64,000 bases of DNA from Ramazzottius varieornatus (Eukaryota; Tardigrada; Eutardigrada; Parachela; Ramazzottiidae): contig BDGG01000002.1 in assembly GCA_001949185.1 (NCBI GenBank), forward strand, positions 3,713,427 to 3,777,426, given 5' to 3'. A program made the position numbers and the translations under genes. This document shows positions 21,846 through 34,439 of this stretch, piece after piece (the first letter of the stretch is position 1; each line of letters begins with the position of its first letter). The notes beneath the pieces are model-generated. The model saw only the letters and a program-made list of their open reading frames with translations, was not told the DNA's origin and ran no database searches.

Positions 21846-23280
21846 GTTAATTCAGAGTTCGCGATTCGTTTCGAGGTGACATTGGTAGATACGCTTCCTC
21901 GCTGACTTCTTCGACCTGTTGTTACGTGCTCTGATACACAAAAGAATATGCGTTTGATTCGATTTGTTTTATCTGCTTTTACTAAATCTAGTGCGGCATT
22001 CTGTGAAAGCTCGACGGGATGCGGGACACGGAGATTCGACAAATTTGGGTTGGGCAACGGCACTGGATAATTGGAGTGGACAAAGGGATGTTGGAGCCTG
22101 AGGGTAGCACGACACGTTTTCTGTACAGTGCGAAGGAATGGAACTCTCGAAAGAGCAGTCGAAACGACGGACGAAACGTACAAGATCGTCACAAGTTGCG
22201 CGATAGCGCATTGAAGTTGGCTCGAAGCGGACGCCGCTAAAAGTCACGACTTGTACGTTTGGCATGCCGGCCTCCCATTTACCCTAAAGCCAGCATTATA
22301 GCCCATTTCTCCGCACTGGATCTCTGGGAGACAATAGCCGTCGCGTTTTCCACTCCCATCTCGCCACATCCCGGGATGTGAAAGTTGCGGAAACGTGCTA
22401 TTGATACTTGGCCCTGGTGATCCACGTCACGCGCTTTACTGAAGTGTAATAGGTCGGGATCCAAACACCTTTCCCATATAATATAACCGGGTTTTTCGAG
22501 TTTCTGGATATTTGAACTACGCCCTGAAGAATTAACGTCTTGGTCGAACAAACTAATTTAAATATTTATTTCAGCCGAAGTTGCAAGTTAAAACAGTTCG
22601 AAAACAACACACCCAGGCTCCGGCATAGTCCTTCTGTCTTTTTACTATGCCGGCATACTGTAATTTTATCAGTTTTTTGTTTTTCCACCTGTTGTTGCAC
22701 GCTTCTATCGTGATAGCGTTTGCACGTTAAGCATCAATTTGCTCATTATAGCAGCTTTCTTGGTGACTTGTCCGAGACACTACCAGTCGAAATCAAACTC
22801 GGAGTGGTGGTACAGTGAGCGGTTGATGGTGTTAAGATTCTGAATGTCAGTGGTGAGAGGAGCCCGCTGGTGGTGTTGCAGATAATCGCGAAGGTGTAGC
22901 GAGATCATCGGTGGTGCCGGTGGTGGGAAAGGAGCGCTCGCCTTAATGACTTCCTACAGTGTCCACCTACGAACATGTCTCATGACGTTGTACCAGCGCT
23001 GCTTGCTCGGCACGCAGTAAGTTTCTCTTCGGACAAACTGAATGAACCTTGTTTTATCGTAGTAATGAGTTTACAAATAAAAGACTCAAGTGTTCAAGAC
23101 TTGAAAGGAAAGGGAACAGGATAAAAACGGCGAGAGAAAATCAATCAAGAGGTGAGGTAAGTTATATCACAAGAAGCAAAAATGTCCGGGCAAACAAACC
23201 TCGAAAGTACCACCGCCGAGAGAACCACGGAGAAAGGAGCTCAAGGCTGTAAAATCACGAAGGTAAAAAACGCGTGCCTT
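21846..23280. other. Intergenic, no gene seen
   Basis: 3' untranslated sequence of the AT-hook gene, then unique-looking DNA. Open frames at 22019-22240 and 23049-23252 (plus) have no motif or splice support. A TGGTGG-rich patch lies at about 22800-22930. Confidence 0.45.
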
Positions 23281-24591
23281 TTATGTTCGATCAGGAACAG
23301 TCGAATCTGTTTGTTTTGATCGTTTATTCGTCGACTCTGGCGTCTTGGTTTCCAACACCTTTTCATCTTCCTTCCTTTTCGCCGTGAACGAATTCAGGGT
23401 GGGTTCCTCATCCTCACTTAATGCATCGTCATCCTCGTAGTCATCTTGAAAGAAGTCGTTCATGTCTAGCGAAGGATCTTTCTTGAGGGGTGAATTTTTG
23501 ATACAGTACTCTTCGACTGTTTGTGGAACCACGATGCCGTCTCGGACTGCATCAGCTTTGGTAGCGTTCACCTGTTCCCTCACCGTGTTCTCATAACCCT
23601 TATCGCCCTTCTCTTTCCATTTCCGATACATAACGGAAGCATCAACGTTAGCGGGGCTGCTGGTGTTGGGCTCGTTGAGCAAGGAGATGATACTCATCAA
23701 GATGGAGTGGACGTTCTGCGTTGGGTTCCACCTTTCTGAGGGAAGTTCGCCTGAACGGGGATCGTCGGTCGGTGGATGTAGGATGCTTATGCATACTGTT
23801 CCATTATCATACCTAAAACAAGACAGAACGTGACCAAACGACATCAATATGGGCGAACATCGGAAACCCTATTTCGTCCATGCCGTAAACGCAAGACGAG
23901 AAATTATGGTTACTACAGTAAAATTTGTGGGACAGGCGGAAAGGACGGCGAAATGGAAATTCGACCGTAGAAAGTGGCAAAAAATATATGACTCTGAATC
24001 GGTCGCGTACGTACGGGCTCCCGCACCTACCTAGCGAAAAGCATTGTACCATAATTTCTCGTCCTGCGTGTACACGTTGTTTTGATTAAGACAGAAGCTT
24101 ACACATTCGGGTGGAGAATCTTAGTGGTGAACTTCAGCGAAGGAGGAGAAAAAGGATAATCCTGAGGAAACTTCCTGGAGAAAAATATAGCCTTTACTGG
24201 CATCGCATGTACGGAACATGTGCAGTACAGTGTCAGAAAACGGATTATACTATAGTCTGAAGACGGCATGATGTCACGAACACACCTTCACAGTCCACTG
24301 TCTACAAACCCTATCGTGACATCATGCGCGAAATAATGGCTACAACATAGTCCGTTACGGCGTTATCAAACCTTACATAGTGGCTCTGAAGTAGCCTCCA
24401 GCAAACAGGGTGTCCGGTGGTCCAAAGATGGCCACCTCCCATTCAAACAGATTGTCTTCTTTGAGGAGCTTGACTCGAAATCCCTCCATCGGTTCCTTTT
24501 GCAACAGCTGAAATTCCTGCATAAGCACGCGCACAGCATGGTGACTAGCTCCAGCAGCACCCGTCTTCCCTCCACGCGTCACACTACTCAT
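23281..24591 (-). CDS. CDC34: SCF ubiquitin-conjugating enzyme E2 (CDC34/UBE2R)
   Basis: E2 that works with SCF (cullin-RING) ligases to build K48-linked chains. Exons on the minus strand are 24377-24591, 24103-24174 and 23281-23812, joined in frame to 272 residues; UBE2R1 in mammals is 236. Landmarks: EGFRVKLLKEDNLFEWEVAI, FGPPDTLFAGGYF, KFPQDYPFSPPSLKF, ILHPNVYDNGTVCISILHPP with the catalytic Cys at about 103, the CDC34-specific acidic loop TDDPRSGELPSERWNP, and SLLNEPNTSSPANVDASVMY. The C-terminal acidic tail (NDFFQDDYEDDDALSEDEEP), used by CDC34 to dock on cullin, is followed by a Lys-rich end longer than the vertebrate one. The 72-nt second exon is easily missed: intron 1 is mostly one hairpin element and intron 2 carries another. 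Confidence 0.95.
23887..24075 (+). repeat. ACGAGAAATTATGG-family MITE, copy 1 (in CDC34 intron 2)
   Basis: Terminal inverted repeats GCAAGACGAGAAATTATGG and the complement of CCATAATTTCTCGTCCTGCG bound a ~190-bp element. Internal blocks GACAGGCGGAAAGGACGGC and GAATCGGTCGCGTACGTACG recur in the copies at 39922 and 42355. Confidence 0.85.
24239..24356. repeat. ~118-bp hairpin element in CDC34 intron 1
   Basis: CGGATTATACTATAG...CATGATGTCACGA at the left is complemented by TCGTGACATCATG...CATAGTCCG at the right. It makes up more than half of the 202-bp intron. Confidence 0.75.
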
Positions 24592-26524
24592 AGCTCCTCC
24601 CTTCCCTGTCCGCTTTGGTAATATCCTGAAAACGGCGAGATGATATAAAGAAAGACTAGATTAGACGTTTTGTCATAAATTCGCCATAGTGTCGTCCGAA
24701 CTCAACTTCCATCGCAGTCCATGACTCACCCGAGAAACCACAGCCTCTTGATCAGTACCACTGCTTTCAGAGCAAACGCGACTCCAAAAATATTCAGTTT
24801 AAATTACTACAAGGAAAACGTCTGTGGTCGCTTGAAAAGTTCGTTGGCAACAACAGGCGAAATAGACGTCGGGAAAGGGGTTATGAATGATTCATGAACA
24901 CCAGTCGGAGGAGGAGCGTTGACTGCCTCAGCGACAGTGGAGGTATCAAAACGTCACGGTTCCTCTGTGCCCTTGCTGGTCCGTACATCCAAAGACGAAT
25001 GATCCCTGAGACAGGACGACAGAGGGAATGCAACGTAGACTCTGAGGTGAGACCCAATGTACGAGAACTCTGGCAGACACTTGAGAAGTTACTACGACCG
25101 CATTAGTCAGCTGTTTCATCTTTCTAGCAGTCTAACTTTTCGACTTGGGGGGGGGGGGTGAGGCTGTCCACCGCCCAGGCGGACTTTTCAGTAGAGCACG
25201 GAATCTGGCCGCATGCGCTGTACTGTGCTGCAGCACGTGAGCTGACGAAATTTGTGCGGCACAGCACAGCATACAGCAGAAAGCCATAGACTACTGCGCA
25301 GATGCACCTACCGAAACCTAACAAAAATTACAGTTTTTGGGCATTCGAACGTCAGCCGCCTCAGCTTTGCCGTACTTTAGGGCAACGTTCTCCAGGTTGA
25401 CTACCGATTTCGCTGACTAAATTACAAACCACGTCAATACATCGGCGTTCCGCGCAGTTGCACCAGGTCAACGTGCATCTGCAGCACAGCTGCTTAGCCA
25501 CTGGGCATGAAAGTTGTGCAGCACGGCGCAGCGTACAGCGCCCTTGTAATGTGCGCAGCACAGTTACAGCGTACTTTTGGACCTGCGGCCCAGTGCTCTG
25601 CTTTCCAGTTAACACGGATCGGCTACGACTGGAAATGGTGAAAAACGACCACCCAAAATGGCTTTGATATCCAAGAGCGGGAAATTCCTAACCTGGAAGA
25701 ACAGGATGGAAACGCCAGGATGGAAAGCTCGGAGCAAGGGTCAGGGTGGAGTTACCGGTTTTCCGTGACATCAAACCCGGAAATCACAGGTTTTAAACGT
25801 TCCTGGTTTTTGTTTCAAGGGTCCCTGGTTAACCACCCCATTTGTACTAATGTACCCTATGGAGTAGCATTCCCTCCAATTTCGGCCACACACCTTTAGC
25901 CAGTGCAATCCTGGCCTGCGGGGAGGAGCAAACTATTACACCAGTATAACGAAAATGATAGAAGACATCAGTTCGACGTTCGCCGTTAGTGAAATTACCT
26001 ACGGCGGTGCTACAGGGTATGAAATCCATCCATACTAGCTCGAGAACTCAATGGGCAGTGGTATCCACAAAACCACAGCATGCTTGTCTGGCTTGTCGAC
26101 CAATATACTATTCCAAATTTTGAGCCGGAAGGGATGCATTTTGGACACTGTACAGTAACTCATGGCGATTCGAGAATTCGCGGGGCGGCACCCTAACGGG
26201 TACTGTTGCCGACGAGGGAGGCTAAAAGGGAAGAAAACGGGAACTGGGATGATAGCTGCGCGTATTCCAAGTTCCCAACCATCGAATTACTCCTTGTGAC
26301 TCGAAATAGAATGCAATAGCCTTATCCCATTCTTTTGTGACATACTTTCGCTTCTCCTCAGTCACATTCCATTCACAAGCTTATGTCCACTAATGTTTTA
26401 CTTTAGCCTTCACGGGCAAAGTTCAGCAGAGGGGTTCAAAGACAAACTTACGAACAACACCAGCTCCGCAACGACAGCTCGCGCCTAAAAATCCCATGTT
26501 AGACCACCTGTGTATCGGTGTATC

Positions 26525-26794
26525 GGTGGCAACTATAGAATGCTCGGCGCTCAATCCGTTCTTACCCGTGGCTAAAAATATTTTAGCCGCGGCTAAAGCA
26601 GCTAACATACTTTTATCCACGGCTAAACTGTATTGTGCGTTCGCTTGATTCATTGATGCTGAAACCATTTGACTCTACATCTGTAAATCAATCGAACGCA
26701 CAATATATTTTAGCCCTGAATACAAGCTAAAATATTTTTGGCCACGGCTAAAGCGGCTTATTTCAGCTTCGCCGAGCCTTCTATAGCGGTAACA
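26525..26794. repeat. ~270-bp hairpin MITE with GGCTAAA motifs
   Basis: Arms of about 110 bp. The left runs ACTATAGAATGCTCGGCG then GTGGCTAAAAATATTTTAG and TATTGTGCGTTCG; the right is the complement with few changes. The motif GGCTAAA/TTTAGCC repeats inside both arms. Confidence 0.8.
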
Positions 26795-29270
26795 ATAGTA
26801 AATCCTTTTGAAATTTTCACTGCACGGATTACGCAAACACGGTCGCAGTATCCCGGCAGTCGTATTTCTGTTCAGCAGTCATCGGACGAGGTTCGGTGCA
26901 GGACGATACGCAGTGTTGCAGACAAGTAGCTATACATATCACAGCTTTGTGACTCGATAACCAGCGCGGCTTCCATTCATTGATCGCATCAAAGTTTTCG
27001 ACACAATACTGGCGCGACGTCGGGTCTCTTAGCCCACAAGATCAAAATTAGCATAAAACCATCATACCATTTCATATCCTTCTGGCCGGCATTTTGTGGT
27101 CAATATTCAGGTTCGACTGGTGTACAAAAGCACACAACAACGTTATAATTAACCTTGTTCTCAAGGCGCAAATGTCTCAGAAAAAAGTTAGAAGGAGCCG
27201 TGCGGTACATCGTCACGATGCAAGGCGTTGGAATCGATAGGAAATGGTGAAAAGTATTCCCTTGATCCTGCAGCCGGTAGTTTTTCTCTGCTTTCGCTAC
27301 AGAGCAGTTCGTCGTGTAGCTTCAAAAACGCGTTTGAACCGTGGATTGTACCACTTGGTCAAACAGTCCACTATACAATCAGTGTTGACTTTGGACTGGC
27401 TGACCGTGTGAAGCATCCATTATTTGGTTCCTCTTTTGTCCAGTTGATCCAGGAAAACCGCTATAATGGCCCCTCAAAGTGTTATGATATATAAGTCTAG
27501 ACAATATTATGGCTACCCTTAAGTTACCCAAAAAAAATTCGCACTATGATACACCGCTCATCGTTCCACTTCCTGGTTTCGCGTTCGCATACTTCCAATC
27601 TATGTCAAGATACCTCTTGCATACCTGAACCCAATGAGAGAAAGTATCATCTGCAGCAACTACGCAAAACCATGTCGCGGTCTGAAGTTTCGCTATTTTC
27701 TGAACGCTTCCAAAACTAGCGCTCAGCGGCTCAGCAGGAAGAGAGAAACGAATGAGTGCACTTCCTTCATTTACTTCAGAAGGGAACAAAGCTATGGCTG
27801 GGCATGAAGCAGAAAGAAGGTTGTATAGGGTAATGTAATACTTTACGTTAGTCTCATGACGTGGGGGAGGCGTTTTGTTTCACTCCGTTAAAACTGCCCG
27901 ACATTAAGTCATTGCTGGCTCAGTTGACGGGAACAAATTGCGTTAACTCCAGGATCTTGAAAGAACTAAGAAAACATAACAATAACTAGAAAAATTCGCA
28001 GTTTTTGTGTCATTAAATTTCCTGCCTCAAGTAAAAAAGCAAAGCAGTCAATCAAGCGTAGAGGAGAGTTTGATATAGGCTATTTCGTTTCCCACCCCAG
28101 ACTGGCTTGCCAGCCTAGCCCTGCCTGTTAAGCGTTCGACTTCTTGGCACCTACCCGGTGTGGGAACGCTAAGGTTCTCCCTGGCTATAAGGAAGCCGGA
28201 AGAACGGCCCTAGCTGAACTTCTTCCTTCACTGAGAGAAAACCTCCAGTATCCGTCATCCGCGGCTGAACCGGTGTTACAGGGTGGGGAGAATTTTTAGG
28301 TGCAGAAGTATGACTTGTCCCCTTGGTCTCTTCCGAAGTTAAAATTCTTTTCTGTCGCCATATCTCAATCTCTTTGAACAACTTATGCACTCACACTAGC
28401 ACGGAATTCCCGAGATTTTTTGGGAGACATTTCGTTCCATTGCTGCAGAAGCCTGGAAGAAGAGGGACAATAATCTCCGTACCGCTACTTTTCAAACCCA
28501 CTTCCGGGAAGATTTTCCTATCTCGCTGGAGAAGGTCCAGTGTCTTGAGCAGGTGACAATCTGTTAGCAGGAGGATTTTACTATGATGAGCCTGAATGGG
28601 AAATTCCAGTTCCTATTCCAGTGTTTTGTTCAGAGTACACTCCGGAGCAGACATGCAACAGTAGTGAGTCCAGTCCGTGAATTAAATTCGTTTATTCAAC
28701 GGGAAGGTTTCCATAAATTATGCCTGTTCCAAAGAGGTCTGAAATGACGTTATCGCATTGCTGGATGAAGGAGATCTTTGACGGTCAGGCGTGTGAGGCG
28801 GCCATCAGAATTTTATCATGGTTCTCTTTCAGTGCCGCTCACGGTTCTAACTTTTCTGTCGTGGTTTGCCTTTGGCAACACATGACATTTCTCGCTTAGA
28901 AATGTTTCATAAAATGCCGGTAATGTGACATGTAGCAATGCGGTCTGCTATCGGCTATCGGCTCGTTATTGTTTTCAATCCAGAAAGGGGAAAAAGGCAG
29001 AACTCTGCGTTATTTTCAGGATGCGCGAAATAAGTGGGGTACGAAATTCTCTTGTTTTTTTGATCCTACTCATCTTATTTGAATGTGCTATGAAACTTCA
29101 GGAAGGCACGCTTTGGTCCTGAAAGAATTACATTATAGTTTGGTAAGGATCGGGTGTGACATGATCGGTCAACACATTGACGTCCACTTTCGATTTCAGT
29201 CTTCCGTAAGGGTAACTTTTGAATGAAAAGTTTCCAGAGCGAAACCGATCAACCCGATCCCCCATTAGTG

Positions 29271-29449
29271 CTGGCAACGATACGGTATACCGATATCGTA
29301 TCGAAACATATCGAATCTTTGCGATAAAATATGCGGCAGATATCTTATCGCAAATATCGATATGAAGCTCGTATTGAATAACGCAATAAAATATTCGGCG
29401 ATATCGTATCGCGCCATATCGATATATTATCGATATATCGGTATTTTGC
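29271..29449. repeat. ATATCG-rich palindromic element
   Basis: Dense overlapping palindromes (CGATATCG, CGATATATCG, TACCGATATCGTATCG) over about 180 bp, with inverted ends GGTATACCGATATCG and CGATATATCGGTATT. Probably a decayed hairpin transposon. Confidence 0.6.
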
Positions 29450-31917
29450 TGAATGGCAAACTCGCCAGTGATATCTCGTTCACAGAAGACCATGGATGAT
29501 TTCAAAGACTTGATTTTGGCCATGGTGTACCGAGCACACTCCGCCCATTCGGTTCTGGTACTAATTCTGTCCAGGTTTCCATGTGTTTGAACTCATTGTA
29601 TAGTCATGTCTTTGCCGCATCCGACGCTTTCGATCTTACTAATACTTTATGTGGATTTCGGCTTGTTGAGTTTTTGAGCTTGAACCAGTGGAATTTCGAA
29701 AAACTGAAAATTCCAGAAATATCCCCCATGGTGAAACTGTTAGGTGTTTCATCGTCAAACACGGATCTGATTTTTTTCAACGGTGCGAGACGCGATCGTG
29801 CCTCGATGAAATTCAAACACCAAAATCCCTGAAATTTCACTCATGCATGACTCCGTCGAAATAATCCCTGGCGTACTCCAGAGCTGAAAAACCTGAATCA
29901 ATGGAGTGTCAAACGAGGGGCGAGAGTTGGTAGACTGACCGGAGAAAATGTTTAGAACGAAAGGTGGAGGAGGAGGGGGGTCAGAACTATGAATTTTTGA
30001 AGTCAAGATGTCATAAGGAAGACAAGTCATACTTTCGCACCTCATACATAGGATTCGGGTCCTAGACCTGCCATGCCAATTTCCTCACACATACTAGTAT
30101 TCCTAACTCGCGAACCTAACAGCCGAGAAGAACTCTCTCCCTGAAAACTGAAGGCTTTCCCGAAGTACTCTTTTTCCTCAGAACCATGTCTCTGGAGAAC
30201 CTTTTCCCCTTAAATCTCTTACTGCAGAAACTTTTGCGAGAATCCGCCAACAACAAAGAACAAGAGAACAGAGAAGTTCACTAGATCCCCAACAGGCGGA
30301 ACAACTTTTTTGACTCCGAACGGGTAGAACGACCCTTTTTCAACCTGAAGTTCCTGACAATATTCGAGGGCATCGAGTATTAGCTTCTCTATGGATAGAG
30401 CTCTTACAAAACTGCTCGCCCCTCTGGTTAGATATTCCCGGAAATTCTGGGAGTAACTATCAGCTGGGATAACCCCCAACATGGGGGTTTCACGTTTGAA
30501 CAGATGCAGGCGTATCCTCACCCCGCATAATGTCACTGTGGGGTCAAAACATTTTCACTCGAGAATTCGAACCCCTTCAGATTTTTCTGACTTTGCCACC
30601 TGATCACTGGACAGACGGCCAAATGAACCCCAGCATCGTGCTCTGCTCCTCGACGTCTGCTAACCAGATTGCATCTGCAGTTTGGCTTTCACCTTGGGGT
30701 TAACGTGCCCCATTGGGCTGGTGCATGACCGTTCATCAACAGAAAGCGAACTTTCAGAAAAAGGAATTTTTCGGCATATTCGTGTCTGCTGTCGCTGCGA
30801 CTGATTCACACTATAAGTCCGAGCGAGAATCACGGGTATCATTTTTGACGCAGGTTTGCCTTCCCATCACCAGCGGGAGCTGCACATCAGGAAGTAGTGC
30901 AAGGCCGCTGTGCTTCTTCATGGATGCCAGAACCTTGGCAATCCCAAAAACAACAGTGATTTTATAATCGGCATGTGGTGTTCTTGAAGGTTCCATGTCA
31001 GAGTAATCCTCATGATTATCAGAATTAGTTTCTGGTGCAGGTCTTCTCTAGTCCACAGTCCTTAGTCTTTTCAGCTGGTCGCTCGTATCATAGTTGAAGT
31101 TTGTGTTTTTTTCGAGATTTGAGGCTTTCGGAGACAGCCTCTCCGGAAGTGATGTTTGCCGACAGATCACCGCCTTCGTTATGAAATGCTTGTTTTTGCT
31201 TGAACTTAAGATCTTGAAACATAAGTCGAGCCCTTATGTAAACAAGTTACGAGAGTGATGTCTGATGAGGATGTGAATCACATCACAGAACTTCAGTTTT
31301 GATACACTAAATTCCATTCGGCAACAAAAAACCTATACCCGTGGTTTTTCCATCAGAATAGTCATACACCTCAGTCAACCGTCAAGACCAAAATTTTCGC
31401 TGAGCGCACCTTTCGAACGTCTTCGAGCTTGGATTCAAACCAAAGATTTACGAACACGCGACCCAGTTCCTGACTTTGGTTACCACATCATCTTCACAAG
31501 TGCGAAACGCTTAACAACTCTCCTTCGCGCTGCACTTACTTTCAAACATTGACGGTGGTACTCATCAGCAAAAACACAAGAAATAAGGTTGACGCGGAAG
31601 ATGCGCCTGTGCCAAAAAGTCAGAAAGCCCGTATTAACATACACCGGTAATTCAACGCACGACAGGTAAATCCCAAAAGCCGATGGAATAGTCTATGTTG
31701 CCGTTATTTCCGAATGAATATCAGGCGTAACGTTTCCGGTGGCTAATCTGGAAGTTAGATTAGTCTACCGTCCGGCTGGCGAAAAGTGAGACTAAAGCCT
31801 TCGTCGTATGTTCTCGTAATGGTCTTGGGGATCCATCGACGGTGAGGATTGCCGGTTTAGCGTCAGAGACACTTGTTCGTTGGTCCCGGTCGTGCAAATA
31901 CTACTGGGCAGGCAAAG

Positions 31918-34439
31918 ATGACGCCATCAACGCTGACGATGGCCGGACCGGACACCCCGCATCAAGGTAACTTAATTTGTTTGCAAATCATCTTCAGCTC
32001 GTCAGACATGGCAACCTTTGATGGGTTAATCAATAATTATAATTTATTAGATTCAACCGCAACATTCTCACCGGTGGCGACGGTCAGTGGAACTTTGGAT
32101 GCCGCTCGGCGATCGATTCGTTTCCTCACCTTCTCCGGGTCGCCAAGAGGGCCGACCACCGACCTTGACAATGGACCTAGTCCTCCATATCAAGAGCAGG
32201 ACCCTCGTGAGCCCCAGCCATCTGTTCAGGGCGAAGAGCCTCAAGTCGGAGCCCATAGCCTGGTTCCCAGAGGCTCGATTAGAAGAAACATCGATCTGGG
32301 TACCAGCGTACTCTCCAAGACCAACACTGAGAAGCAGCTATTTACTCTGGAAGAGGACAAGCCTAAGAAACAAGGAAGCTTGGTCACAATGTAGGAATAA
32401 CAGTCTGTTGTTTGAAATGCGCATCACTTAACTTCATTTGTCGCAGATTTGCAATATGGAATACGATGATGGGTTCTTCGTTGCTCATCATGCCATGGGC
32501 GATCGCGCAGGTATGTTCAGCAACATACGATTTCACGACACTAGCACATGACGTCACTGCGGAGTTCAGGATTTTAACAACTGAGTATATTCTCTGTAGG
32601 CTGGCTATGTACTCGGAATCGGGCTCACAATTTTCTTGGGATGTCTTTCTTATTATACATGTGGTTTGGTGCTGAAGACATCGGAGAAGGATGGAGAATC
32701 GGGTGACGAAGAGAAAGTCGTTAAGCCAGAGTTTTCAGATTTCGGCGATGCGATCGAGTACTTTCTGGGCCGTCGTCTTTCGCTGTTTGGAATAATCATC
32801 TCGCTGCTCACCTTCCTCGGTGCTCTCGTAGCGTACTGGATATTCATGTCCAGATTTCTCTTCAACGTCGGAAACGTTATCCATCGTAAGTCATTTAGAG
32901 CTTACACGTATCAAAATTAAGATGGTCGTCTCAAAGTGGAACAACATGGAAATCTGTAAAGTTGTCGGGGAAGAAATTCTGTTGTCGTCATTGCGTAGCG
33001 CAATCGTTTGACCGGACCTTTGCAGACATCACAGTTTTCCTGCGGCCTTTTCTACTTTCGGCTCTTTTTGTGCGTTTTCTACAACGACTTTACGACATGT
33101 CACACGTTTCCACGTTTTAGATTATGCGTGGGACAACAACCAAACCACTATTAACCATCGGCAGATCCTGGAGAACCTCGACGATGAGCCACCAGGAACA
33201 GGTGTCAAGTCAGTTTCATCATTTCATCGCTACTGGTCTGCTGAGTACACGGTCCCGGCCTACCTTATCCTAATCCTCTACCCGATTTCCTGTATGAAAG
33301 AACCAACTGTCTTCACAAAGTTTAACGCTTTGGGAGTAGGCTCGGTTCTTATTCTGATCGGGTACGTCATCTATCGAGCCGCACTATGGGGCGTCAACAT
33401 GGACCATTTCAAGGACCCTTCTATCGTCGGTAAGGTGATGCCAATTGGGAGGTGGCAGTATCGTTGTCTCGAGTGGCGCACCCCTTCCAAGTCAGCGATA
33501 ATTACAACGTGCGCCACTTGGAACAACCATCTTGTACATTTCGTTTGCCAAGCTTCCAATTGATGTAAATGAGTTTCTTGGTTCTGAACATTTTACTCGA
33601 TGCTATGCAGGGTTCAACACAAAGTTTCCCGCCATTACTGGGTCGCTATCCATGGGGTTCTTCATCCACAATGGAATACTACCGATCACAGCACATCACG
33701 CCAAGCCCGCCAACAAGAAGCGCGACCTTGGCATCGCCTATCTTCTCGTAGCTTTGACGTACCTCACCATCGGCATAATATACTACATAACTTATCCTGA
33801 CAGAAAGGATGGAATACCCGATGTAAAATACAAGAAAGTTCCTGTTACGGCTCTTGTCTTACCAACACCTTGTTTCTTGCAGAACTTCCTCCGATTGGTC
33901 ACGAAAGACGACATCTACGGAATTATATCCAGCGTCTTCCTGTTGTTTCAAATGGTCACTGTCTACCCACTGCTTCTCTTTATGTTCCGTAATCAGTTCA
34001 TGACGAAGATCCTTCACATCGCCAATTACAGGTAAGTCCATGTGGAACTCGGGCTCAAAAGTCAGTCTCGAATGTAGCGAACTTTCTACAGGTACGCTTG
34101 GATATTTGTGCTGAACGCTGTTGTCGTGCTCATCTGCGTTCTTCTCGCCATGTTCTGGCCTCGAGTTGGTGCTCTGATAAGGTACTGTACTTTTTCCAGG
34201 TTTGGTAACAGTTCGATCCAGTCTAGCTGTGGTACCAGGATGTAAATGGTTTAACTGTTTACAGGATCGTCGGAGCGATTTCTGGGTTCGTGTACAACTA
34301 TACGTTTCCTTGTCTAGTGTATCTCGCAGCACTTCGAGCGTCCGGACGTCTCACCAAGTTCAATCTTCTTATTCATTCGGCGATTGTGGTTTTCGGTGTT
34401 TTGAATTTGATCGGGCAGTTTGTTATACCTCTTGACTAG
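31918..34439 (+). CDS. SLC38A9: Lysosomal amino-acid transporter/sensor SLC38A9 homologue (9 exons)
   Basis: SLC38A9 is the lysosomal arginine-gated transporter that signals amino-acid sufficiency through Ragulator-Rag to mTORC1. Exons 31918-31966, 32051-32390, 32447-32510, 32600-32885, 33121-33429, 33611-33822, 33883-34031, 34092-34181 and 34265-34439 join without a frame error to 557 residues (human 561). Residues 1-130 are a soluble, Pro/Ser-rich tail as in the sensor. Transmembrane 1 carries the signature FAIWNTMMGSSLLIMPWAIA, followed by AGYVLGIGLTIFLGCLSYYT. Further family segments are LGALVAYWIFMSRFLFNVG, TKFPAITGSLSMGFFIHNGI and MVTVYPLLLFMFRNQF, with 11 likely membrane spans. An extracytosolic loop with NNQT gives a possible N-glycosylation site. 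Intron 5 holds a GTGGCGCA hairpin copy. The start ATG is chosen as the first in frame; an upstream coding exon is possible. Confidence 0.92.
33472..33519 (-). repeat. GTGGCGCA-type short hairpin repeat (SLC38A9 intron)
   Basis: GAGTGGCGCACC pairs with ACGTGCGCCACTT. On the minus strand the loop reads TTGTAATTATCGCTGACTT, a diverged family core. It lies in intron 33430-33610. Confidence 0.7.

Larger units (their letters stand above)
24592..31917. other. Large gene-poor region
   Basis: About 7.3 kb with no coding chain I can support. It holds a 12-G homopolymer at 25147-25158, a CAGCAC-rich patch at 25190-25570, the hairpin at 26525-26794 and an ATATCG palindrome-rich block at 29271-29449. The frame at 30219-30536 (minus, 105 codons) has plausible composition but no motif, start context or splice partners. 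The last few hundred bases should contain the SLC38A9 promoter and 5' untranslated region. Confidence 0.5.

Noticed and set aside
25190-25570. CAGCAC-rich patch as a CRISPR-like or tandem array
   Set aside because: No regular unit length or spacers; simple compositional bias in animal DNA.
30219-30536. 105-codon minus-strand frame with plausible composition
   Set aside because: No domain, no splice partners, no promoter signal; isolated in a gene-poor region.
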